The notes: generated by a model from the sequence alone, not told the origin. A stretch of DNA of 64,000 nucleotides from Ruegeria atlantica (GCF_013032005.1 NZ_WQBE01000005.1:62001-126000), one strand, 5' to 3'. Shown: positions 54,142 to 63,645, numbered from the stretch's first letter. Numbers and translations: made by a program.

Positions 54142-55314
54142 ATGTCAGTGTTGAGAATTTTATTGATCAATTTTCTGGTTGCGGTGGGGCTCTATGGCAT
54201 ATGTGAAATTACCGTCTCTACATATGTGTACTTCTCAAGCGGGCAATCAATCTGGGTTGCGGAAGAGGCAGGCAAAACTGTCCAGTTTGATCCTGTAATG
54301 GGATATAAACTTACGGAAACCCCGTCGCGATACCTTAAGATTAGTTACGGTGTGCTAAGCTCTTTGGGCACGATAGAGGGAAACGCGCAGGGATTTCCTG
54401 ACAGGGACGATTTTCCAACCGAAAAAAAGTCGCCGGATCAGCGCGTATTAGCTGTTCTAGGCGATTCATTCACTGCGGGAAATTATCTTTCGCACAATTG
54501 GCCTGACAGGGCCGAAGATTTGCTGAAAATGAAGGGCGAGGATGTCGCCTTATTGAACCTTTCAGGTGACGGTTGGGGGCTTGGAAACTGGGCCAGTATC
54601 ATTGATGGCATTCTTCAACAGGATCCATATGAGCTCGATGGGTTGATTTTTGCGGTCTGGAAATGGGATCTCGGGCGCCGGTTCAGATATGCTGACTACC
54701 GAGATCAGAATCGCCGCGCTGCCATGCAGGTGTCAGGTTGGAGCCGGGACGACCACCCAAAAGACCTTGCAGAGGCAATGGAAACACTGGATGGTGCGGG
54801 TCCTGAGAATTCATGGATCGTTTCTTCCGAAGAGTTTGATGCAGTTCTTCGCGGAAAACAAATGTCTCACCCAGTCTGGCGCTTCGTGGTTTTCGATCGA
54901 GTCAAATCGTTGCTTACACCGGTCGTCCATCAGTTTCGCCGGGGACGGAATGACGAGGACTGGGCGGAACGGACAGCTTGTGTGGAGGAAAGCGACCCAG
55001 ACAGGATTGCACTTTTCGATTCCATTAAGAGCTATGCACAGGACCGTGACCTCCCTATCCTTGTTGTCTACATCTGGAGCCGTGAGGGGTTGATCAATGG
55101 CGCCGTCAACGCCGATCTGTGTCGGAGGGAAAACGCGCGTGCATTTGCCGAACATATTGGCGCAGAGTTCGTCGATGGGGGCGCGGCCTTTACGGGCGTT
55201 CCTCGTAGCCAGCTAAAGCAGCTCTGGCTTCCCCATGACGGTCACTGGGGGCAGGGCGGCTCTGACGTTTTTGCTGCCTTTATGACTAATATCTTGGTTC
55301 GTCCGTGGCCGTAA
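54142..55314 (+). CDS. Membrane-anchored SGNH/GDSL-hydrolase-like protein
   Basis: From ATG 54142 the product is 390 residues. One N-terminal membrane segment (VLRILLINFLVAVGLYGICEI) anchors a periplasmic domain. Block I is LAVLGDSFTAGNYL with the nucleophile Ser, and the C-terminal block V is LPHDGHWGQGGSDVFA with Asp and His. SGNH proteins of this form often act on acetyl groups of cell-wall or exported polysaccharides, as AlgX/AlgJ-like acetyltransferase partners. It stands alone with codon use poorer in GC than its neighbours. The substrate is unknown. Confidence 0.75.
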   Translation: MSVLRILLINFLVAVGLYGICEITVSTYVYFSSGQSIWVAEEAGKTVQFDPVMGYKLTETPSRYLKISYGVLSSLGTIEGNAQGFPDRDDFPTEKKSPDQRVLAVLGDSFTAGNYLSHNWPDRAEDLLKMKGEDVALLNLSGDGWGLGNWASIIDGILQQDPYELDGLIFAVWKWDLGRRFRYADYRDQNRRAAMQVSGWSRDDHPKDLAEAMETLDGAGPENSWIVSSEEFDAVLRGKQMSHPVWRFVVFDRVKSLLTPVVHQFRRGRNDEDWAERTACVEESDPDRIALFDSIKSYAQDRDLPILVVYIWSREGLINGAVNADLCRRENARAFAEHIGAEFVDGGAAFTGVPRSQLKQLWLPHDGHWGQGGSDVFAAFMTNILVRPWP

Positions 55315-55972
55315 CGGGCCCCGTGCTACGCTCATAGCACGAAACCGGACACTTCCCTTTAGTGGCGTAGCATAAGGTACTTGTCATGGGGCAACAACAG
55401 CCGTGCATGCCATATCTCGATTGTTAGAGATATGCTTCCACGGTAATTTTATGCAGCAGCTGTCTTACACCGCTCAAATGCATACAGTTTTATTTGGCTC
55501 GACCCTCAAAGGTTTTCCTTTTTCGCCCAAAAAAGCACAATGAAATCAATGCGTGGTAACTCGATTGCTGCCCCCAACATTCCTTTTTTGCAGCAAAGTT
55601 CTTCCTTCCAATGGCAAAGAAGAAGCCAGCGATACGCTGGCTTGCAAGAACATTTATGATCTCAGAGTAGATCGCGTCGGCGAAATACTATGCGGTTTCT
55701 TCCGTTTATTGCCCAACTGCCCCGCCACAGGAGTGCCTTGGGCGAACCGGATTTCCGCTTCGCCGTCGGTTGGGACGTTCGCGCATCCTAGCCGTGTGTG
55801 CGCAATTTGCTGGGGTCGTAGGCGGGCAGGCGGTAATGTGGGCCGTAGTTTCTGCTAAGGGCTCTCACTGCCAATTCGGACTTGGTGCAGAGAAGGTCCG
55901 TAGCGAGCCCAAAGTGTCAAACATCGCATGGTACCGCAATGAACGCCTGCGACAGCAACTGAGATATACACT
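55315..55972. other. 658-bp intergenic stretch with two hairpins
   Basis: A 7-bp hairpin (55322-55328 with 55335-55341, CGTGCTA/TAGCACG) follows the SGNH-like gene and may end its transcript. A tighter hairpin with 9-bp arms AAGCCAGCG/CGCTGGCTT and an ATA loop lies at 55623-55643. No gene with a credible start is present; the region may be decayed coding DNA. Confidence 0.45.
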
Positions 55973-56983
55973 TTAGTGGTCAGGGGCTGTTCCCGATGTT
56001 CCTCGAATTGTCAGAGTCGCAGAATACTCGAAATGACGGACTGGCAGATCGGGTGTTCGCATTCGGTCCAGAAGGACCTCGGCCAACCGCTTGCCTAACT
56101 TCTTCGGGTCGATCGCCATGGTCGTGAGGCCGGGCGTCGAGACGGCCGCATCCTCGATGTCATCGAAGCCTACTACCGAAAAGTCATACCCTGGTTTCAA
56201 TCCGGACTGGATCAAGCCGAAGCAAGCGCCAAGCGCCACAACGTCTCCGTTGCAAACAATACTCGTCACCTCGGGGTGTTGGTGACGGAGTGCGGCAATA
56301 GCGTCAACGCCAGCACTCTTATTCTCATCGCATGGCCAGACAATTGGCTGCACGTCATCCATCTGCTTTAAAGTGCCAAGGTAACCGGCAATGCGTTCTT
56401 CACGCACGGACGATTGCTCGGTGCCGCCAAAATAAGCGATGTGCTTGTGCCCTAAGTCTATCAAGTGCTGCGTGGCTTGTGCGAGGGCTTCGGTATTTAG
56501 AATGCCGACATGGTCGAAAGACTGCGACACCTTTCGCATGAATGTCACAGCGGGAACACCGTGAGCATTCAGAAGCTCTATAGATACTTCGCTTGTGTCG
56601 AGCGCCGGAACCCAGATCAAACCACGTCGGCCAAATCTGATGCAGGCTTCCAGAAGGCGGTCTTGACGTTGAAGATCGCCTTGCGCATCGAGGATCGACA
56701 CCATGAACCCTTCGGTTTCGAGCAAGTCGACGGCGCCACTCACAACCTCTGCGTTAAACGGGTTTGCCAATTTGTTTAGGATAAAGCCGATCTCGCGATT
56801 GTCCCCTGATCGCATTGTGGCCGCCGCTTGATTTGGGACGTAGCGCAGACGCTTGGCTGCGCTCAGGACTTTCTGACGTGTCTTCTCTGAAATTCGGCCG
56901 GTGTCACGCATAACTTGGCTAACGGTTGGAACCGATACGCCCGCTTCTTTTGCAACGCTGGATAGGGTGGGTTTTTTCTTCAT
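55973..56983 (-). CDS. LacI-family transcriptional regulator
   Basis: This 336-residue protein has a LacI helix-turn-helix at residues 5-35 (LSSVAKEAGVSVPTVSQVM, then RISEKTRQKVLSAAKRLRYVPN). A periplasmic-binding-like sensor domain follows (IGFILNKLANPF, then GYDFSVVGFDDIEDAAVSTPGLTTM near 270). It is divergent from an ABC sugar-import operon and is the likely local repressor. An 11-bp element (AACGATATATC) is present once before each of the two divergent starts in opposite orientation. Confidence 0.93.
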   Translation of the reverse strand: MKKKPTLSSVAKEAGVSVPTVSQVMRDTGRISEKTRQKVLSAAKRLRYVPNQAAATMRSGDNREIGFILNKLANPFNAEVVSGAVDLLETEGFMVSILDAQGDLQRQDRLLEACIRFGRRGLIWVPALDTSEVSIELLNAHGVPAVTFMRKVSQSFDHVGILNTEALAQATQHLIDLGHKHIAYFGGTEQSSVREERIAGYLGTLKQMDDVQPIVWPCDENKSAGVDAIAALRHQHPEVTSIVCNGDVVALGACFGLIQSGLKPGYDFSVVGFDDIEDAAVSTPGLTTMAIDPKKLGKRLAEVLLDRMRTPDLPVRHFEYSATLTIRGTSGTAPDH

Positions 56984-56996
56984 GGGTCACAGTTTA

Positions 56997-57007
56997 GATA
57001 TATCGTT
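56997..57007 (-). promoter_or_regulatory. Candidate LacI-family operator, regulator side
   Basis: The plus strand reads GATATATCGTT, the reverse complement of 57089-57099, 14 bp before the regulator start, flanked by TTTA and CTAAA. Confidence 0.45.
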
Positions 57008-57088
57008 TGCCTAAAGTCGCAAGTGGGTATGCAATTGGCAAGCAAATTATGGCGAAAGCTTGGCGGCAACAGGCTTGACTCAAGATAC

Positions 57089-57099
57089 AACGATATATC
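57089..57099 (+). promoter_or_regulatory. Candidate LacI-family operator, transporter side
   Basis: AACGATATATC lies just after a TTGACT (57075-57080) that could be the -35 box of the transporter operon, so a bound repressor would cover the promoter. Confidence 0.45.
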
Positions 57100-57194
57100 A
57101 TATTAACTGCATTCGCCCGCAGACTGACCCAAAGGTGTCGGCGAGGGAGAGAGGTTGTCGGGTTTCGGTCAGCCTCAGACATAGGGAGGAAATC

Positions 57195-58463
57195 ATGTCG
57201 ATTCATCTGAAACTGTCGGGTGCCGTGTCCGGTGTTGCGATGCTTGTTGGCGCAGCTGCCGTGCAAGCTGAAACTCTGTTCTGGTCGACCCAGGCCCGGC
57301 CCGCCGAAGAAGCGCAGGCTATGCGGACTGAGGTTCTTGGTGGCTTCGAGGGCGGGGTTGACTACCAACCGAACGAAGATGGCCCCTGGCTCACTCGCTT
57401 GCAAGCCGAGCTGCAAGCCGACTCAGGCAGCATTGACTTGCTGGGTTCCTTGCATGGCAACTTCTCGGCGATGAAGCCTGATGACCTGATGGACCTTAGC
57501 GATCTTGGCGTCATGTCGGCCTCAGACACTTTCAATGATCTGGCTAAGCTGGGAACCGACAGTCTGCAATATATGCCGTGGATGCAAGCGAGCTATATCA
57601 TGGCCGCCAATACGGAAGCGCTACAATACCTGCCTGAAGGTGCGGACATCAATGCACTGACCTATGACCAGTTGATCGCGTGGGCGGCGAACGTTGAAGA
57701 AGCGACGGGTCAGAAGAAGTTCGGCTTTCCAGCGGGACCCAAGGGTCTGAAACACCGCTTTTTCCAAGGTTATCTTTACCCGTCCTACACCAACGGTGTT
57801 GTGCGGACCTTTGCTTCGCCCGAGGCTGTGACGGCATGGGAAAAGTTCAAAGAACTTTGGAGCCATACGAACCCCGCATCAACCAACTTCTCATTCATGC
57901 AGGAGCAGCTGTTGAACGGCGATGCCTGGATTGTCTTTGACCACACCTCGCGTTTGGCGCAGGCGTTTAATGAGCGCCCCGACGACTTCGTCGCCTTCCC
58001 GGCGCCTGCTGGTCCGACCGGTCGTGGCTTCATGCCTGTTTTAGCAGGTGTTGCCATCCCACGCACCGCGCCGGATGTCGAAGGTGCCAAAGCTTTGGTG
58101 ACTTATCTGATGCAGCCCGAGACACAGATCGCAACCCTTAAAGCCACTAACTTCTTCCCTGTGGTTGATGTTGAGCTACCAGACGGCCTACCTCCTTCGG
58201 TCAAAGCTGCCGGCGAAGCGGTTGCCAAGATGAGCAGCTCGGCGGATGCTAATCCCGGCCTATTACCCGCTGGTCTGGGTAGCATGGGCGGCGACTTCAA
58301 CCGTGTATACGTGGATGCGTTCGAACGCATTGTTCTGGCTGGTCAACCCATTGAGCAGGTTCTGGAAGATCAAAAGAAACAGCTGGAAAAGATCATGACC
58401 GAGACCGGCGCGCCTTGCTGGGCACCAGATGCGCCTTCGGAAGGTGCCTGCCCGGTCGAATAA
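57195..58463 (+). CDS. ABC sugar importer, solute-binding protein (family 1)
   Basis: From ATG 57195, after a perfect AGGGAGGA ribosome site, the product is 422 residues with a signal peptide ending AVQA near residue 26. The mature part is a MalE-like binding protein (LFWSTQARPAEEAQAMRTEV, PWMQASYIMAANTEAL, GDAWIVFDHTSRLAQAF, AGVAIPRTAPDVEGAKALVTYL). It binds the substrate in the periplasm and delivers it to the permeases that follow. The linked glycosidase suggests a glycosylated small solute. A stable hairpin separates it from the first permease gene. Confidence 0.92.
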   Translation: MSIHLKLSGAVSGVAMLVGAAAVQAETLFWSTQARPAEEAQAMRTEVLGGFEGGVDYQPNEDGPWLTRLQAELQADSGSIDLLGSLHGNFSAMKPDDLMDLSDLGVMSASDTFNDLAKLGTDSLQYMPWMQASYIMAANTEALQYLPEGADINALTYDQLIAWAANVEEATGQKKFGFPAGPKGLKHRFFQGYLYPSYTNGVVRTFASPEAVTAWEKFKELWSHTNPASTNFSFMQEQLLNGDAWIVFDHTSRLAQAFNERPDDFVAFPAPAGPTGRGFMPVLAGVAIPRTAPDVEGAKALVTYLMQPETQIATLKATNFFPVVDVELPDGLPPSVKAAGEAVAKMSSSADANPGLLPAGLGSMGGDFNRVYVDAFERIVLAGQPIEQVLEDQKKQLEKIMTETGAPCWAPDAPSEGACPVE

Positions 58464-58478
58464 GACCTTCCATGACTG

Positions 58479-58505
58479 CCGGGCCGCGGAAGCTGTGGCC
58501 CGGCT
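58479..58505 (+). other. Intercistronic hairpin after the binding-protein gene
   Basis: GCCGGGCC and GGCCCGGC form a perfect 8-bp stem around an 11-nt loop, 16 bp after the stop. Such hairpins often protect the binding-protein mRNA so that it is made in excess over the permeases. No T tract follows. Confidence 0.55.
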
Positions 58506-58539
58506 CCCCAGCAAATTCCCAACTTAAAGGAGCGGTCCG

Positions 58540-59385
58540 ATGGAAGCGCGGCTATTGCCTTACTTTCTGATCCTCCCGGTGACCCTGTTTCTCTGCCTGT
58601 TTTTCCTATACCCGTTTGCGTTGGTGGCGCAGCAGGCGTTTGGAACTGAGAACGGCTTCTCACTGGATAATTTTCGCGAGGTTGTGAGCTACTGGAAGTT
58701 CCCGATTTCGATGAAGAACACTTTCCTTCTGGCCGCAGCCGTGGTGCCAATTCAACTGGCGCTGTCACTTCTGATGGCCACGATGGTCACGAAGATGCAA
58801 AAGGGCCGCGATCTGGTTCTGTATATTTGGACAATTCCTTTGGGAATATCTGACCTTGCAGCCGGTATCATCTGGCTGGCGATCTTCGAGCAGTCGGGCT
58901 TTCTGAACTCGATGATGGTCGGGCTTGGTGTCACTGACCAACCTGTAAGTTTGCTGAGTTATCAAACACCCTGGGTTGTGTTCCTGGCGATTATGCTTGC
59001 CGAGATTTGGCGCGCGACCGCGATTATGCTTGTGATCCTTGTGGCGGGCATCGGTCTGATACCCAAGGAATACTACGAGGCTGCGGATGTGTTTGGCGCC
59101 TCGCGCTGGAAACAGTTCACCAGGATCACTTTGCCGCTTCTGCGCCCATCGCTGCAAACTGCCCTGGTCCTGCGTGTCATTCTGGCCTTTGAAGTCTTTG
59201 CTGTGGTCGCAGCCCTTGGGGGAACGATATTCCCGGTGCTTATGGGCGAAATCTACGCCTATCAGTTTGACTTGCAGAATGGCGGAGCAGCAGCAGCGCT
59301 GGCGATCATCGTTCTGATCATCTCGATCGTCTTCACTCTGATCATCATGCGCGCTCTGCGCGTCCCGAAAGGAGCCACGATATGA
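58540..59385 (+). CDS. ABC sugar permease (MalF-like)
   Basis: This 281-residue membrane protein has six hydrophobic segments. It contains the inner-membrane component motif EAADVFGASRWKQFTRITLPLLRP near 183-206 (EAA-x3-G), which contacts the ATPase. AAAGGAG precedes the start. Its stop overlaps the next permease gene (ATGA at 59382-59385). Confidence 0.92.
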   Translation: MEARLLPYFLILPVTLFLCLFFLYPFALVAQQAFGTENGFSLDNFREVVSYWKFPISMKNTFLLAAAVVPIQLALSLLMATMVTKMQKGRDLVLYIWTIPLGISDLAAGIIWLAIFEQSGFLNSMMVGLGVTDQPVSLLSYQTPWVVFLAIMLAEIWRATAIMLVILVAGIGLIPKEYYEAADVFGASRWKQFTRITLPLLRPSLQTALVLRVILAFEVFAVVAALGGTIFPVLMGEIYAYQFDLQNGGAAAALAIIVLIISIVFTLIIMRALRVPKGATI

Positions 59386-60218
59386 CGGCAGTTGCAGACG
59401 TTGTGGCCCCTGACGCCCGCAAAGCGGGAAGGGGGCTCTATCGGGCTGGGGTTATCCTGCTGTGCGCTTGGGTGATTATTCCGCTCTACCTACTGTTCGT
59501 GAACACGATGTCTTCACCGGATACGGTGAACAGTTTTCCCAAGAGCTTCATTCCGGAGTTCAATATGGGATCTCTAGAGTTCTTTATGGGGTTCCAGGGG
59601 ATGCTGAGGGCGCTTTGGAACTCGGTTGTGGTGGCTTTGATGACGATGGTGATGTCCATCGCCATAGGCGCCCCCGCGGGCTACGCGCTATCGCGGTTCG
59701 ACTTCCGAGGGAAAGAACTGTTCCGACTGCTGATCCTGCTGACACGGGCCTTCCCGCTTCCGCTTTTGGCACTACCCTTGGCAGTTCTCTTCATCCGTAC
59801 GGGCTTGGATGATACGGCTTTTGGTCTGGCGCTGGTTCATACAACGTTGGCGATCCCCTTCGCGGTGCTCATCACCTTTTCGCTCTTCTCGGGTATCCCG
59901 CTGGAGCTCGAAGAAGCGGCCTGGACATTGGGCTGCACACGGCTGACCGCATTCACCAAGGTGATCCTGCCTTTGGTGCTACCAGGGATCACAGCTTCGG
60001 CGATTTTCGCCTTTGTGATCTCGTGGAACGAAGTGTTCGCGGCCGCCGTTCTGACCATCGAGAACCGGACGCTTCCCGCGTTCCTGTTGCAGACCCTGGG
60101 CGAGGCCCCTTTGCACCTGAAATTTGCAGGCGGCTTTATCCTCGTGGTGCCTGCGCTGATCTTCATCTTCGCCGTGCGCAAATATCTCTTTGCGATGTGG
60201 GGCATCGCCAACCGCTGA
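59382..60218 (+). CDS. ABC sugar permease (MalG-like)
   Basis: This 278-residue membrane protein starts in the ATGA overlap. The permease motif reads LEEAAWTLGCTRLTAFTKVILPLVLPG near 173-199. It ends with the FAVRKYLFAMWGIANR tail. With the MalF-like protein it forms the channel. Six membrane segments are visible. Confidence 0.92.
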   Translation: MTAVADVVAPDARKAGRGLYRAGVILLCAWVIIPLYLLFVNTMSSPDTVNSFPKSFIPEFNMGSLEFFMGFQGMLRALWNSVVVALMTMVMSIAIGAPAGYALSRFDFRGKELFRLLILLTRAFPLPLLALPLAVLFIRTGLDDTAFGLALVHTTLAIPFAVLITFSLFSGIPLELEEAAWTLGCTRLTAFTKVILPLVLPGITASAIFAFVISWNEVFAAAVLTIENRTLPAFLLQTLGEAPLHLKFAGGFILVVPALIFIFAVRKYLFAMWGIANR

Positions 60219-60241
60219 GCGGTGGCTGAAAGGAAACTGTT

Positions 60242-61282
60242 ATGGCTGAAATACAGATCAAGAACGTCGCCAAGAACTTTGGATCTTACCAGGCTCTTCA
60301 CGACATCAACCTGACCATCGCAGACCAGGAATTTATGGTCCTTTTGGGCGCCTCGGGCTGTGGTAAATCTACGCTTTTACGCATTATCGCAGGGTTGGAA
60401 ACGGCTACGACCGGTGAAATCTGGATCGGTGGCCGCCGGGTAGATCACCTGTCGCCCAAAGATCGCGGCATCTCGATGGTGTTCCAGAACTATGCGGTGT
60501 TCCCACACCTGACTGTGTTCGAGAACATTGGCTTTGGTCTTCGGATGCAAAAGCTGCCCGATGATGAAGTCAAACGCCGGGTCGAGAGAACTGCTGGGCT
60601 GATGCATATCGAACAGCTTCTAAAGCGCTATTCGGGAGAATTGTCCGGCGGCCAACGTCAACGGGTCGCTGTTGCCCGTGCGTTGGCAATGGAGCCGGAC
60701 GTGATCCTGATGGATGAGCCGCTGTCGAACCTTGACGCGCTCCTACGCATGGAGATGCGTGCCGAGTTGAAAGGCGTTCTGGCCGAAAGCAAAACCACCG
60801 CCATCTATGTGACACACGATCAGGTCGAAGCTATGTCCATGGCTGACCGGATCAGCGTTATGCATCAGGGCAAAATTGTTCAGGCAGCCTCACCCATCGA
60901 AGTGTACAGGGATCCAGCGGCCGAGTTTGTGGCCAGTTTCATCGGCAACCCTCCGATGAATTTCCTCCCCGCTGAAGCTGCGGGCTCTGGTCGCTGGACA
61001 GTGGCGGGACAGAGCTTTGACGGGCCGGCAAATGGAAAAGATCTTAAATGGGCCATCCGTCCAGAAGATCTGCGCATTGCGGATCAGGGTTTTGGAGCGC
61101 GAGCCAAAGTAGTGGAGCCTCTGGGCGCACATTTGCTCGTGACTTGTGAAGTGGACGGACACCAGTTCCGCGCCGTCCTGGACAGTGAGCTCAGCGTGAA
61201 ACCTGGTGACGTACTTACGCTGGCGCCGCAAGAAGGCCGGGGTCGCTGGTTTGACCCCGAAACCACTTTGGCTGTCGCGTAA
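60242..61282 (+). CDS. ABC sugar importer ATPase (MalK/UgpC-like)
   Basis: This 346-residue protein shows Walker A GASGCGKST at 36-44, Q-loop FQNYAVFPH near 81, signature LSGGQ at 134-138, Walker B VILMDEP near 154-160 and the switch His in YVTHDQVEAM. A C-terminal regulatory TOBE-like domain (about 235-346, with IRPEDLRI) is present, as in carbohydrate importers of the CUT1 type. It starts 23 bp after the permease and is followed 12 bp later by the glycosidase. Confidence 0.94.
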   Translation: MAEIQIKNVAKNFGSYQALHDINLTIADQEFMVLLGASGCGKSTLLRIIAGLETATTGEIWIGGRRVDHLSPKDRGISMVFQNYAVFPHLTVFENIGFGLRMQKLPDDEVKRRVERTAGLMHIEQLLKRYSGELSGGQRQRVAVARALAMEPDVILMDEPLSNLDALLRMEMRAELKGVLAESKTTAIYVTHDQVEAMSMADRISVMHQGKIVQAASPIEVYRDPAAEFVASFIGNPPMNFLPAEAAGSGRWTVAGQSFDGPANGKDLKWAIRPEDLRIADQGFGARAKVVEPLGAHLLVTCEVDGHQFRAVLDSELSVKPGDVLTLAPQEGRGRWFDPETTLAVA

Positions 61283-61294
61283 AGGAGAAGATAT

Positions 61295-62572
61295 ATGAGC
61301 CAAGCGCTGATTGATCAGGCTCGTGAAGTAATGGAAGGAAATGACCGGGGTAGCTATACAGTTCCCACCCATGGCCTCTATCCCTTTCAGTGGAATTGGG
61401 ACAGCGCATTGTCCGCGCTTGGCTTCTCACATTTTGACATGAATCGGGCATGGGTCGAGGTCGAGACTCTTATGGCTCATCAATGGGACGATGGTATGGT
61501 GCCCCATATCATCTTTCATGAACCCGATGACGGATATTTCCCAGGCCCTGAAGTCTGGAAAACCGGTCAAGTTATACCCACGACTGGCATCACCCAGCCA
61601 GCGGTCGCGGGCTTTGCTGTGCGGAAGCTCTACGATCGGTCCAACGACAAGGCTGTTGCGCGCGAACGGTTGGCTGAGCTCCTACCAAAGGTTCATGCGT
61701 GGCACCAATGGTTCTATCGCGACCGCGATCCCGACGGTACGGGGTTGGTCGCAATCATTCACCCTTGGGAGTCTGGCCGAGACAACTCGGTGGATTGGGA
61801 TGAAGCGCTGGAAGCCATGCCGATCGAGGGCGTCGCGCCATTTACGCGGCGCGATACGACACACGCCAATCCTGATCACCGCCCGTCGGACGAGCAATAC
61901 AAGTGTTACATCTGGCTGCTTGAACATTTCCGAGGGCTTGGTTGGGACAATGCGAAGCTCCACGATGCCTCACCCTTCCGGCTGGTTGATCCGGGCTTCA
62001 ACGGTATCCTGATACGGTCCTGCGACGATGTAGCGGATTTGGCCGAAGTCCTGGGCGATACCTCAATGGCTTCGGAGGCACGAACAATGGCCGTGAAGGG
62101 TCGTGCGGCATTGGAAAGCCTTTGGAATCGGACACTTGGACAATACACGTGTTACAACCGCGCTGCTGGTCATCTGCAGAGCACGCCCACGGTAGCAGGG
62201 CTACTCGCAGCAATTGCCGATGTCCCTCATGGCCGCGCTGAGGAGTTGGTACGCAGGATCGCCTTGTTGGGCCAGCGATGCGGCTATCTGGTGCCCAGTC
62301 ACGATCCGGCAGATGGCGCTTTTGACAGCCTGCGCTACTGGCGCGGGCCGACATGGTTAATCGTAAATTATTTGATTGCTGAAGGTCTAGGTCAGTCCGG
62401 GCAGGGGGAAATGGCACAACGCATCCTCGCCGACAGCCTAAAGCTTATTCAGAAAAGCGGCTTTGCAGAATATTATGACCCGATGAGTGGTGAACCTTGT
62501 GGCGGCGGCAGCTTTACGTGGACCGCAGCCATGGTAATCGAAATCCTCAAAACCAAAAGAGTGCCGGCATGA
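61295..62572 (+). CDS. GH63-type glycosidase, mannosylglycerate/glucosylglycerate hydrolase-like
   Basis: This 425-residue cytoplasmic protein has a good ribosome site (AAAGGAGAAG). It resembles the MGH1-type GH63 enzymes: GLYPFQWNWDSALSALGF near 30-47, then HQWDDGMVPHIIFHE. A central GRDNSVDWDEALEAM (acidic residues) and a C-terminal EYYDPMSGEPCGGGSFTWTAAM follow. Such (alpha/alpha)6-barrel enzymes split mannosylglycerate or glucosylglycerate into sugar plus glycerate, or act on other small alpha-glucosides. No signal peptide, so the substrate is hydrolysed after import. It overlaps the isomerase gene (ATGA). Confidence 0.78.
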   Translation: MSQALIDQAREVMEGNDRGSYTVPTHGLYPFQWNWDSALSALGFSHFDMNRAWVEVETLMAHQWDDGMVPHIIFHEPDDGYFPGPEVWKTGQVIPTTGITQPAVAGFAVRKLYDRSNDKAVARERLAELLPKVHAWHQWFYRDRDPDGTGLVAIIHPWESGRDNSVDWDEALEAMPIEGVAPFTRRDTTHANPDHRPSDEQYKCYIWLLEHFRGLGWDNAKLHDASPFRLVDPGFNGILIRSCDDVADLAEVLGDTSMASEARTMAVKGRAALESLWNRTLGQYTCYNRAAGHLQSTPTVAGLLAAIADVPHGRAEELVRRIALLGQRCGYLVPSHDPADGAFDSLRYWRGPTWLIVNYLIAEGLGQSGQGEMAQRILADSLKLIQKSGFAEYYDPMSGEPCGGGSFTWTAAMVIEILKTKRVPA

Positions 62573-63254
62573 AGCGTTCGCGCATCAATGAAATCATGGC
62601 CCAAGCAGATGAGATGATCCGCACTCACGGGTTCACGTTGCCGCCCTTTGCCTTTTGGACACCCAAGGAGTTTAAGGCCCGTGAAAGTGATGCCCGTCAC
62701 GTGATTGATGCAAGGTGCGGTTGGGACATCACCGATTATGGTGACGGTGATTTTGACAAGATGGGCCTGTTCCTCTTTACCCTACGCAACGGTTACAGAG
62801 TGATTTGGCCAAGGGCGGCGGCATGTGCTACGCCGAGAAGCTGTTGATTTCAAGGCAGGACCAGCTGTCGCCCATGCACACGCATGTTCTGAAAGCTGAG
62901 GATATCATCAACCGCGGTGGCGCAACTCTGATTATTGAGCTTTTCGGCTCAGGCAACGCGGGTGGTTTTGCAGAGGATCGCGGCGGTGTGGTATGGCTGG
63001 ACGGCTTCCGACATCATTATCAACCGGGCGAGAAGCCGCGCCTGGCACCGGGTGAAAACGTTACCCTGCGTCCTGGTGATTGGCACGCGTTCTGGGGCGA
63101 AGGCGGGGATGTGCTGATAGGCGAGGTCTCGACCGTCAATGACGACGAGACCGACAATATTTTTCGTGACCCAATTGGCCGATTTGCCGAGATTCAGGAG
63201 GATGTCGCTCCGACACATCTGTTGGTCAGCGACTATTCCAAATGGCTGGGTTGA
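62569..63254 (+). pseudogene. D-lyxose/D-mannose isomerase gene broken by a frameshift
   Basis: From the ATGA overlap at 62569, frame one gives MKRSRINEIMAQADEMIRTH to FLFTLRNG, the N-terminal third of a D-lyxose isomerase. At about 62800 the match moves to another frame, which continues to 63254 with LAKGGGMCYAEKLLISR, the metal-site MHTHVLKAEDIINRGG and RPGDWHAFWGEGGD. Together they make a complete enzyme of about 228 residues, so one base is missing near 62800. Such cupin enzymes interconvert D-lyxose and xylulose, or mannose and fructose. It is either a recent pseudogene or a sequence error. The cluster's glycosidase would supply the sugar. Confidence 0.8.
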
Positions 63255-63645
63255 TCGATGAAAACAGTGGCGGATTCTCGGCAGACCTTTCGCAAACTTT
63301 GATCCCCATAGCCGCGTTTAGGCAGTCATCCTGCATTGAATAATTTGGCAATGTTGTGTGGACCTCATCTGGCCGTCCTCTACATTGTGCTTCAACTTCC
63401 AGAGTTAAACAAAGCGGACCTTCACCCAGCATCTCGCAGCGGCGGCTTCGTCCCGCATTTCTGCCGTTCAGCAGATTTCAGCGAACGTCCGCTGCGCGTT
63501 CAATGCAGACCTTCAGGCGAAATTCCTCGGAATGACCACCAACAATGACCGCTATCCGTTCCTAAGCCGTCATCTGACAGAAAGACTCAGATGACTGCCT
63601 TGAGCCCGAAGCAGGTTCCAGTTCACACACCAGACCAACTCACGT
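63255..63645. other. Intergenic gap before the LysR gene end
   Basis: About 390 bp with no supported gene. The string GAACGTCCGCTGCGCGTTC near 63483 weakly resembles the dispersed GTCCGC element. No clear terminator with a T tract is seen. Confidence 0.4.

Noticed and set aside
55553..55858. Plus-strand frame of about 100 codons after the SGNH-like gene
   Set aside because: No ribosome site, mixed composition and no family features; more likely decayed or non-coding DNA.
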